From Candidatus Bathyarchaeota archaeon (lineage in GTDB: Archaea > Thermoproteota > Bathyarchaeia > Bathyarchaeales > Bathycorpusculaceae), in the NCBI GenBank assembly GCA_030668645.1, contig DAOVFC010000016.1, positions 1 to 8,226 on the forward strand: a stretch of DNA of 8,226 bases. Direction: 5' to 3'. Positions 1-5,544 of the stretch are shown here, piece after piece; the stretch's first letter is position 1, and each line of letters begins with the position of its first letter. A program made the translations under genes and the position numbers. The notes under the pieces were generated by a model. The model ran no database searches. It worked only from the letters and a program-made list of their open reading frames with translations, and had not been told where the DNA came from.

Positions 1-1255
1 GAACTACCTGTTTGAATGTTACAAGATAACATCTGTCGCTCATGAACCTTGCTGAGTATATACGTTCACCTGGAGCGAGACTTGGAAGTTCTCCAATAAT
101 GTTCAGGCTCATGTTCAATATGTAAAGGCTGTTTTCAGAACCGCCATTAGTCCATTTTGTTGTTGCTATTCTGAAGAAACCGTTGTACTCGTCCATACTG
201 AACTGGTTAAGCACATATCCGGAGACAGCACCTTCAGCCTCGCAAACTATCTTTTCCCCGTCCAGTTTGACCCTGAAAATAAAAGTTTCGTCACGTGCTC
301 CACTTACTTCTGCAGATAGAATCCATACCCTCGTGTTTGGAACTGTCAAGTACATGTTGCTCTGTGAAACGTACATACATGCAGTTGAACCTGTCAGGAA
401 CGTTTCATAAGTTGGCTCCTGCGCATCGTTTATGATGTTGACTGCAATGACTGTTGTGAAATAATAGAAAACGTCTGAAACATTGACATATCGTATTTCT
501 GTCGCTTGAACCTCTTTGACAGTGTCGCCTATACGGATTTTTGGCAAGGCCACCTCCAAGTCTGTTTTGTTGTTGCTTGACTGCACCGCCAGTTGATTCA
601 CCGTAGCATAAATGTAGTTGCCAATCATTCTTGAACCTGAAAGGGTGCCGTTTAAGCTTAAGGTTCTTGTTAAAACGGGACTCGCCCTATCTGAGATGTC
701 GTAGACCTTAATGAATGCGCCTTCAGTATACATATAAGATACGCGTAAGGAAGCAAAATGGTTCCCTAAGACAGCCAGTTTATCTCCATTCACGTAGATC
801 TTTATGTTATATGTTTCGTTAAGAGTTATCTTTGAGAGCACCTTGGCCTGTTTAGGCGGATAAGCTTTCAGTGTGTAAATATTTGTGCTTGAGACCACGT
901 ACAAGTATTCCCCATCCGTCTTCACAATGTCGGCTTCATCAACTCCGGCAACTTGAATGTTGGTTGTGGAATGTGCAGGGGTGGCTTTGGCGTCTTGGCT
1001 TGTCACTTCGCCGTCTCTGGAGAAGGTAGATAAGTATTGTTCTTCGAAGTTTTTTGCTTGTTCCATGTTTGTTTTCAGAAAGCTCTCGAGTTCCTCATAA
1101 CTTGAGAACGTTTCAAGCTGTAGAAATATTGGCTGAATATATGGTTGAACACCAAAGTTGAAACATATGGCTGCGAATAGAACAGCTATAAGCACTGCAG
1201 CAATTCCGTATGTTGCCGTCTTTTTCTTAATTTCTCTCTGCAATTTTGACACCAT
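1..1255 (-). CDS. Secreted/membrane-anchored beta-propeller domain protein (PF09826-like), C-terminus outside window
   Basis: The frame from the ATG at 1255-1253 stays open for 418 codons to the left edge, so only the N-terminal part is visible. Residues 1-12 are basic and residues 13-33 (ATYGIAAVLIAVLFAAICFNF) form one hydrophobic helix, a signal anchor or uncleaved signal peptide, which puts the rest outside the cell. After a helical stretch (about 45-80) comes the family hallmark NIQVAGVDEADIVKTDGEYLY at 99-119. Further blade-like segments follow: KVYDISD at 183-189, FSMDEYNGFFRIATT at 352-366, and LAPGERIYSARFMSDRCYLV at 393-412. These match archaeal secreted beta-propellers distantly related to WD40. 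Five N-x-S/T sequons (N146, N202, N229, N258, N381) agree with surface exposure. The ligand is unknown. The gene lies 73 nt downstream of a membrane winged-helix regulator on the same strand and has its own promoter-like region. Family assignment is firm; function is not. Confidence 0.88.
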   Translation of the reverse strand, partial: MVSKLQREIKKKTATYGIAAVLIAVLFAAICFNFGVQPYIQPIFLQLETFSSYEELESFLKTNMEQAKNFEEQYLSTFSRDGEVTSQDAKATPAHSTTNIQVAGVDEADIVKTDGEYLYVVSSTNIYTLKAYPPKQAKVLSKITLNETYNIKIYVNGDKLAVLGNHFASLRVSYMYTEGAFIKVYDISDRASPVLTRTLSLNGTLSGSRMIGNYIYATVNQLAVQSSNNKTDLEVALPKIRIGDTVKEVQATEIRYVNVSDVFYYFTTVIAVNIINDAQEPTYETFLTGSTACMYVSQSNMYLTVPNTRVWILSAEVSGARDETFIFRVKLDGEKIVCEAEGAVSGYVLNQFSMDEYNGFFRIATTKWTNGGSENSLYILNMSLNIIGELPSLAPGERIYSARFMSDRCYLVTFKQVV

Positions 1256-1277
1256 TAAAAGAATAAGGGAGATACAT

Positions 1278-1326
1278 GTATTTTATCCTAATTTTTAGTA
1301 CGTTTTGTCCAGAAATTAGAACAAAA
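1278..1326 (-). promoter_or_regulatory. Putative promoter and operator of the beta-propeller gene
   Basis: Read on the minus strand, a TATA-like GGATAAAATAC occupies 1288-1278. Its centre is about 28 nt from the ATG at 1255, which predicts a nearly leaderless transcript; no Shine-Dalgarno sequence is visible. Upstream, 1326-1307 carries TTTTGTTCTAA, four bases, then TGGAC. This is a near copy of the element at 1841-1822 in front of the regulator gene. It starts 2 nt after the regulator's stop codon, so the T-rich part could also serve as a terminator. Confidence 0.45.
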
Positions 1327-1328
1327 GG

Positions 1329-1787
1329 CTAGAAAGGTTTCAGACGCCACACTCGAACCGCTTCATACCAGAATATAGCTGAAACTATCGCCCCGAAAAT
1401 GATGATGAACAAGTTTTCCCTCGTGAAGTTTTGCATCAACATTGTAAGGTAAGCCATGTAGAAAACCGTGGAGAAAACCGCGTAAAAGAAGTATCTTGGA
1501 AACAACAGTTTTCCCAATTTGACGAAGTGCCGGAGCACTCCTATTTTAACCTCGCTAACCAAAGAATAGTGACCGCCTATATCCTGTTTCTGCACCAAGC
1601 CTAACTCGCATAACCGCTCAAGATGATGATGTGCGACACTCGGACTGCTGAAATGTAAGGCTCTCTGAACTTCACGAACACTCAGTGGGCAACCATTCTT
1701 CAAAAGAAGCCAATAAACTTTCCAAGCCTTCCCACGAAGTGCATAGTCAAGCTTAGTTTCATCTTCCACATTCAACGAACAACACAC
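1329..1787 (-). CDS. Membrane-tethered winged-helix (ArsR-like) transcriptional regulator
   Basis: This 152-residue protein combines a DNA-binding and a membrane part. Residues about 13-80 form a winged helix. LSVREVQRALHFSSPSVAHH (35-54), followed by HLERLCELGLVQK, is the helix-turn-helix plus third helix, and GGHYSLVSEV is the wing. Two hydrophobic helices follow, at about 98-118 (PRYFFYAVFSTVFYMAYLTML) and 125-146, joined by a short NFTREN loop, and the protein ends in basic residues. It is therefore probably a one-component regulator fixed in the cytoplasmic membrane; its signal is unknown. The start is GTG at 1787-1785, since an in-frame TGA lies six codons upstream. GTG at 1769 is an alternative that would remove the Cys-Cys near the N-terminus. 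A palindromic TATA region about 31 nt upstream favours a leaderless mRNA from the first GTG. The stop is 73 nt before the beta-propeller gene, with which it shares an upstream motif. Confidence 0.85.
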   Translation of the reverse strand: MCCSLNVEDETKLDYALRGKAWKVYWLLLKNGCPLSVREVQRALHFSSPSVAHHHLERLCELGLVQKQDIGGHYSLVSEVKIGVLRHFVKLGKLLFPRYFFYAVFSTVFYMAYLTMLMQNFTRENLFIIIFGAIVSAIFWYEAVRVWRLKPF

Positions 1788-1812
1788 TTCTCTAATAAAG
1801 TTTCAACCATGA

Positions 1813-1841
1813 GACTTATAAGTCCAATTTTTAGAACAAAA
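1813..1841 (-). promoter_or_regulatory. Putative promoter and operator of the winged-helix regulator
   Basis: A perfect 12-bp palindrome, gacttataagtc (1813-1824), contains a TATA-like core centred about 31 nt from the GTG start. That is right for a leaderless or very short-leader archaeal transcript. Directly upstream on the minus strand, and overlapping it by three bases, 1841-1822 reads TTTTGTTCTAA, AAAT, TGGAC. The same outer blocks occur in front of the beta-propeller gene. A protein bound here would cover the TFB/TBP site. That the neighbouring winged-helix protein is the one that binds is inference. Confidence 0.45.
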
Positions 1842-1908
1842 CCAAAAAGTCGCCATAACATCAGTACGGAACAATTCTTTGACTACATGAGTATGTAAAC
1901 GTAGCATA

Positions 1909-1924
1909 GAAACACAAAAAGAAC
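1909..1924 (-). terminator. Possible T-rich terminator after the prenyltransferase gene
   Basis: On the minus strand, 28 nt beyond the prenyltransferase stop, the sequence reads GTTCTTTTTGTGTTTC. T-tracts of this type end many archaeal transcripts without a hairpin. The rest of the gap between 1788 and 1951 shows no gene or RNA that I can recognise. Confidence 0.3.
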
Positions 1925-1951
1925 ATTCGCGAAGACTTCACAGACAGCAGC

Positions 1952-2839
1952 TCACCTTATGGCACCAATAATAAATGCTAACAATCCAATGACGAACCAT
2001 AAGAGAACAATATTTTTGATTTTTCTGGCATTTTCTCTCGAATAGTCCTTAAGAAGTATAAACGAAGATGTTGCAAGTCCAAAATCAGTTATAGCCACTA
2101 AAGGAACAAACCATAAAGAAACAAAGTTTAGAAGCAGGGGTATCGTACTTAACAAAACTGCGGAAAGATAGAATATTGTTGCCGCAATTGCCGCATTTTT
2201 CGTTCCATAACGCACAGCCAAAGTTTGGATGTTCCTTGCTCTATCACCTTGAACATCAACGATTCCCTTAGTTATTTCTCTACCAGTATTTGATAGAAAA
2301 GCCATAGAAGCAAAAATCAAAACGTTCAATTCCACTGCGCCAGCAACCGTACAACTGCCATAAATGAAAGGGATTGCAACACAAACGCTCACGAGGAAAT
2401 TACCGGGCAGCCCACTGCGCTTTCCAACGATAGTGTAAGTTACAAAGACTACCCATGCGATTATGGCTATTGCACAACAAAGAATGCTCGTTAAATATGT
2501 ATTTGCGAATGCTGCAGCGAAACCTAGCACTGTGAGTACAAACGCAAAAGCTAGGGCTTCCTTAGGCTTTATTAAGCCGCTTGGGATCGGGCGCTTCGGC
2601 TCATTTATAGCATCAATTTCTCTGTCGTAATAGTCGTTTATAGCCATGGATGCAGCGGTTAACATGAAACCGGTGATGAAACCGCAGGTGAGATTCAGGT
2701 ATAGTGCGGTTGAAAACGTATGGCTCAGCGACGCACCAACAATTACTGCGAACCCCACCATAACACAGTTTAGCGGGCGCATCAGCCGAAAATAACCGCT
2801 TATCTTACTCATAAGATTCAGCCTTTGCCACCAATCCAT
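1952..2839 (-). CDS. UbiA-family prenyltransferase, probable digeranylgeranylglyceryl phosphate synthase
   Basis: This membrane enzyme probably adds the second geranylgeranyl chain to geranylgeranylglyceryl phosphate in archaeal ether-lipid synthesis. The first aspartate-rich motif is NDYYDREID at 68-76, followed by NEPKRPIPSG. The second is DVQGD at 195-199, inside GREITKGIVDVQGDRARN. These bind Mg2+ and the prenyl diphosphate. About nine hydrophobic helices cover the chain. The 295 residues fit the family, and the early RLMRPLNCVMVG segment is typical of the archaeal lipid enzymes rather than of menaquinone or heme UbiA proteins. The first ATG (2839) adds the leader MDWWQRLNL. Met10 (2812) begins MSKISGYFRLMRP, closer to usual family starts, and a TATA-like TTTATAAC near 2855 would place transcription start near 2829, inside the longer version. 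The true start may therefore be 2812. The gene is divergent from a sugar nucleotidyltransferase. A different prenyl acceptor cannot be excluded. Confidence 0.85.
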   Translation of the reverse strand: MDWWQRLNLMSKISGYFRLMRPLNCVMVGFAVIVGASLSHTFSTALYLNLTCGFITGFMLTAASMAINDYYDREIDAINEPKRPIPSGLIKPKEALAFAFVLTVLGFAAAFANTYLTSILCCAIAIIAWVVFVTYTIVGKRSGLPGNFLVSVCVAIPFIYGSCTVAGAVELNVLIFASMAFLSNTGREITKGIVDVQGDRARNIQTLAVRYGTKNAAIAATIFYLSAVLLSTIPLLLNFVSLWFVPLVAITDFGLATSSFILLKDYSRENARKIKNIVLLWFVIGLLAFIIGAIR

Positions 2840-2842
2840 AGA

Positions 2843-2893
2843 CGCTTTAAAGTTATAAAATTCACCTCAATTAGAAACTTTAATACGTTCTAA
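2843..2893. promoter_or_regulatory. Divergent promoter region with inverted TTAGAA/TTCTAA half-sites
   Basis: The 92-nt gap between the two divergent genes is AT-rich. For the minus gene, TTTATAAC around 2859-2852 is the best TATA candidate. For the plus gene it is tttaata at about 2879-2885, roughly 50 nt before the ATG, leaving a leader of about 23 nt. An inverted repeat of ttagaa (2871-2876) and ttctaa (2888-2893), spaced by 11 nt, brackets the plus TATA candidate. The half-sites resemble the TTCTAA core of the element found before the two leftmost genes. No binding protein is known. Confidence 0.35.
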
Positions 2894-2917
2894 AGTAGAA
2901 TCAACAACAAAAGACAC

Positions 2918-2921
2918 GGAG
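2918..2921 (+). promoter_or_regulatory. Weak Shine-Dalgarno for the nucleotidyltransferase gene
   Basis: ggag at 2918-2921 lies 10 nt before the ATG at 2932. This supports that start, whose protein reaches the nucleotide-binding loop by residue 14, as is usual. A closer ATG at 2924 opens only a three-codon frame and is not a better start. Confidence 0.45.
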
Positions 2922-2931
2922 TAATGCGTCT

Positions 2932-4203
2932 ATGAACGACGGTTATGCGCCTGACAAATTAAGAGTTATAATTCCTGTAGGTGGTCGAGCCAAACGTTTG
3001 CTTCCGCTTACAGCAGAAACAAGCAAAGCATGCATAAGAATTTTAAACAGACCTTTGATTGAAATCTCGCTTCTATGCCTCGCAAGACAGGGCATAAAAA
3101 ATTTCATTTTCGGAGTGAAAGGCTACAGAAATTATCGGGACCTATACGACTATTTTGAATCAGGCTATGGATTTTCGGCAAGATACGGTATAAGTCCACG
3201 TGTTCACATAAAATATCAACCAAACATAGAAGACCACGGCAGCGCACACTCCGCGAGCATAAACATGGAATATTACAATGTGAGAGACCCGGTTTTTGCC
3301 GTGCAAGGCGACAACATTTTCGATGTGAACCTGAAAGAACTCGTGGAGTTTCATAAAGAAAAGGAAGCGGTTATGACTATCGCCTTAAGAGAGGTTGAAA
3401 ACGTTGAGGGCTACGGAATAGCTGACATAAACAAGAACATGCGAATATCACGGTTCGTGGAAAAGCCTTTACCGAAAGAAGCTCCGTCAAATCTGGCTAA
3501 CACCGGATTGTACATGGTTTCGCCCGAAATACGAAAAATATTCAAAGAAAAAGAAACCATGCAATTAATGAAGGAAAGGCATCGTTTAGATTTTGGTTTC
3601 GATTTTATTCCATACCTGATAAAGTCTGGCAGATCAGTTTATGGCTACACTTTAAAGGGAAGTTGGTATGATGTTGGAACTGCCCAACGGTACTTAGAAG
3701 CCATGCAAGACATGCTTAACGGTCGTTTAGCCTCATTAACAGATTTTGGTGGAAAAATTAATGAAAAGAGGAAAATATGGGTTCAAGGGGAAAGCAAGGA
3801 ATCGATAAAGCGGAGAGAGAGAATTGTCAGAAAAATTAAACAGGGGAAAATAGAAGTTGAAGGCGCGGTTCTCATCGGAAGGCACTGTCAGATAGCGGAT
3901 AAGGTGAAAATAGTGAACTCATGTATTGATAATTACACCAAAATAGGCAAAGGCGTTAAAATAATGAATTCTGCAATCATGGACAGAGCTACAATCCAAG
4001 AAGGAGCGGAGATAAAAGAAAGCATCATAGGAAGACACGTGACAATCCTCTCAAGCCCTAAAAATCCAACGAAAATAGGCTCGGTATCGGTCATCGCGGA
4101 TAATGTAACGATAACGAAAGGTTGCAAGGTGACAGCAACGAAGATTTATCCGCATCAGTACGTAAAAGGAGAATTTATAAATCAAACATTAATGCCAGGC
4201 TAA
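2932..4203 (+). CDS. Sugar-1-phosphate nucleotidyltransferase with C-terminal left-handed beta-helix
   Basis: This 423-residue enzyme probably makes an NDP-sugar from a sugar-1-phosphate and an NTP. The N-terminal NTP_transferase domain covers about 10-263. It has the nucleotide loop PVGGRAKRLLPLT (15-27), K32, QGD at 125-127 (metal/base aspartate D127), GYGIADI (160-166), EKP (177-179), NTGLY (190-194) and WYDVGT (245-250). A charged linker (about 276-307) rich in Lys, Arg and Glu follows, then hexapeptide-type repeats of a left-handed beta-helix from about 308 to 400 (VLIGRHCQI, TKIGKGVKI, ATIQEGAEI, SIIGRHVTI, VTITKGCKV). This layout fits archaeal GlmU-like and RmlA- or mannose-1-phosphate guanylyltransferase-like proteins; sequence alone does not fix sugar or base. 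The loop deviates from the usual GxGTRLxPLTxxxPK: it has GGRAKRLLPLT and SK in place of PK. Whether the tail is an acetyltransferase or only structural is open. Likely products feed glycan or glycoprotein synthesis. Confidence 0.88.
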   Translation: MNDGYAPDKLRVIIPVGGRAKRLLPLTAETSKACIRILNRPLIEISLLCLARQGIKNFIFGVKGYRNYRDLYDYFESGYGFSARYGISPRVHIKYQPNIEDHGSAHSASINMEYYNVRDPVFAVQGDNIFDVNLKELVEFHKEKEAVMTIALREVENVEGYGIADINKNMRISRFVEKPLPKEAPSNLANTGLYMVSPEIRKIFKEKETMQLMKERHRLDFGFDFIPYLIKSGRSVYGYTLKGSWYDVGTAQRYLEAMQDMLNGRLASLTDFGGKINEKRKIWVQGESKESIKRRERIVRKIKQGKIEVEGAVLIGRHCQIADKVKIVNSCIDNYTKIGKGVKIMNSAIMDRATIQEGAEIKESIIGRHVTILSSPKNPTKIGSVSVIADNVTITKGCKVTATKIYPHQYVKGEFINQTLMPG

Positions 4204-4208
4204 CAATA

Positions 4209-4229
4209 GAAAAGGAGGAAAAACAAAAC
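4209..4229 (-). terminator. Possible T-rich terminator downstream of endA
   Basis: In the 33-nt gap between convergent stop codons, the minus strand has runs of T split by C and G (TTTTGTTTTT then CCTCCTTTTC). This suits archaeal termination of the endA transcript. The plus strand is purine-rich here, so no terminator is visible for the nucleotidyltransferase gene. Confidence 0.35.
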
Positions 4230-4236
4230 AGACAGC

Positions 4237-4794
4237 TTAAGCTTTGAACCATTTGAATATCAGATACCTGATTTTCTCCTTCTCTAAATCTGGCACTGCT
4301 ATTATGAACCTCTTTCGCACGGTTGTCGCAAGTCTTCCAGCCTTAACAATTTCGGTGGCGGTTATCTCGGACTTGGCTTTTTTCACCGAAACCATGTAAG
4401 GAGCGTGTTCAATGCCCGGTCCATGTTTGTACACGGCGAAGTCACACCCAAACTTTATTCCGGGTGTCACTATCAAACCATTGTCACGTAAGTCACGGTA
4501 AACCGTGTATTTCCCATCAAACTCTTCATACAACTGCTTGACCTTTTGACGCAGCTTTTTTAGACTGACCTTTCTCTTTTCTGGACCCTCGTACACGCTT
4601 ATGATTCCTTTTTCAGCAAGATACAAGCCTTCCATTAGGTCCAAAACAAGTGGGACATCAAACTCCGCGATTTTAGGCTTAGGAATCCCTACAGGCTTCC
4701 CGTAAAAGCCGAGTTTATAAAGCTCCGAACCTTCCGTCGGATTCCACACGACCAGAAAGTTTTCGATGAATTCCACTTCAACTTTTTGAGACAT
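4237..4794 (-). CDS. endA: tRNA-splicing endonuclease EndA
   Basis: EndA cuts introns out of precursor tRNAs (and rRNAs) at bulge-helix-bulge folds, leaving 2',3'-cyclic phosphate and 5'-OH ends. The 185-residue length is that of the single-domain archaeal enzyme. The N-terminal domain has the family segment LYKLGFYGKPVGIPKPK (25-41), and the catalytic domain begins YRDLRDNGLIVTPGIKFGCD (99-118). The catalytic triad is visible: Y122 in DFAVYKHG, H130 in EHAPYMV and K161 in VRKRFIIAVPD. All three are present, so this is an active subunit rather than a structural paralogue. Whether it forms a homotetramer or pairs with another subunit cannot be told here. The ATG at 4794-4792 lies 15 nt after the stop of the DUF47 gene and has no strong Shine-Dalgarno, so it is probably co-transcribed with that gene. 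Confidence 0.93.
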   Translation of the reverse strand: MSQKVEVEFIENFLVVWNPTEGSELYKLGFYGKPVGIPKPKIAEFDVPLVLDLMEGLYLAEKGIISVYEGPEKRKVSLKKLRQKVKQLYEEFDGKYTVYRDLRDNGLIVTPGIKFGCDFAVYKHGPGIEHAPYMVSVKKAKSEITATEIVKAGRLATTVRKRFIIAVPDLEKEKIRYLIFKWFKA

Positions 4795-4809
4795 TTGGGC
4801 TTTCGCCTT

Positions 4810-5484
4810 TTACATGATGAATGATAGAATACGGGCGGCGTCAGCAGCATCCTCCGCCTTGTCTGCGGCGTCCTCTAAGAGTTGAAGAATGTCTCTCATA
4901 AGGATTAATGCTGGGAAGTCAAGTTTTGTGCTGATCAGTTTGACCTCGATTTCTCTGTAAAGCTCATCCACAGCCCGTTCGGCAACCTCCACGTCTTTAG
5001 CCTTCTCCATCGCTTTTGTTGAACCGTAACTGAGCACCATCATTGTCTCTCTAAGTCTAAGCACAGTCTCCAAGACAGCCTCTGAAAGCTTCAGCAAGTC
5101 CTTCCTTAAGTCCATGGGAACGTCCCAGTTGTGCTCCATAATTTCAAGCAGGCGAAAAGCTATGCCCTCACAGAAATCCGCAATTTCGCTCGTTAGGTTT
5201 GTAAACCTTAAAAAGTCCTCCCTGCTGAGCAGTATAGCACCTATTTCAGCCAGTTCCCATGAAACCAAACGTCTGGCAATGTCCACTTCATCTTCACCGC
5301 TTCTAATCTCGTTAAACAGTTGTCTCGCTTTTTTCTTGTCATCATTTATGAAGCAGTCTATCATCTGAGGAACTTTTCTGGTCAGGTCCAAGACCTTCCT
5401 GAGATGGTCTCGGCAAACGTTCAGCGCTCTGCGTTTCACACGCTGTTCAGTCTCTGCTGGAAGCACCAAAGTTTTCCCGCCCAT
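4810..5484 (-). CDS. DUF47/PhoU-like helical protein
   Basis: This 224-residue, almost wholly alpha-helical protein belongs to the DUF47 (PhoU_div, TIGR00153) family. Members are relatives of PhoU, often encoded beside PiT-type phosphate transporters, and thought to bind metal ions and modulate phosphate uptake. Visible signs are acidic ExxxD-type metal motifs (GEDEVDIARRL at 63-73, SEIADFCEGIAFRLLEI at 99-115), the central SEAVLETVLRLRETM helix, and the closing LEDAADKAEDAADAARIL (203-220), close to the family's C-terminal signature. No transporter gene is present in the window. Instead it lies between glyS and endA, 60 nt after glyS and 15 nt before endA. A TATA-like TTTTATAAT at 5533-5525 suggests its own promoter, so DUF47 and endA may form a two-gene transcript. 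The ATG at 5484 is the only sensible start. Confidence 0.85.
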   Translation of the reverse strand: MGGKTLVLPAETEQRVKRRALNVCRDHLRKVLDLTRKVPQMIDCFINDDKKKARQLFNEIRSGEDEVDIARRLVSWELAEIGAILLSREDFLRFTNLTSEIADFCEGIAFRLLEIMEHNWDVPMDLRKDLLKLSEAVLETVLRLRETMMVLSYGSTKAMEKAKDVEVAERAVDELYREIEVKLISTKLDFPALILMRDILQLLEDAADKAEDAADAARILSFIM

Positions 5485-5522
5485 AAAAACAGGCTTGAAT
5501 TTCTAACAGTAGATATGTGGAA

Positions 5523-5535
5523 GCATTATAAAAGG
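5523..5535 (-). promoter_or_regulatory. Putative TATA promoter of the DUF47-endA pair
   Basis: On the minus strand CCTTTTATAATGC has its centre about 45 nt before the DUF47 ATG. That predicts a start of transcription near 5502 and a leader of about 18 nt. It lies only 10-25 nt beyond the glyS stop, so DUF47-endA can be expressed separately from glyS. Confidence 0.45.
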
Positions 5536-5544
5536 TAACGAAAA

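Noticed and set aside
183..410. A 75-codon plus-strand frame inside the beta-propeller gene
   Set aside because: The minus-strand frame here has clear PF09826-like sequence across the whole interval; the plus frame is low-complexity Ser/Thr and matches nothing.
1842..1951. Gap between the regulator and prenyltransferase genes, examined for a tRNA or small RNA
   Set aside because: No cloverleaf, GTTC-A loop or stable stem was found, only AT-rich sequence and a possible terminator.
2924..2935. Three-codon upstream frame (ATG CGT CTA TGA) overlapping the nucleotidyltransferase start
   Set aside because: The ggag site is only 2 nt from this ATG, too close for initiation, and so short a frame is expected by chance.
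4798..4807. Small GGC-GAAA-GCC hairpin (minus strand) just before the endA ATG
   Set aside because: A three-base-pair stem with a tetraloop is too weak to call as a regulatory structure, though it could slightly affect endA initiation.
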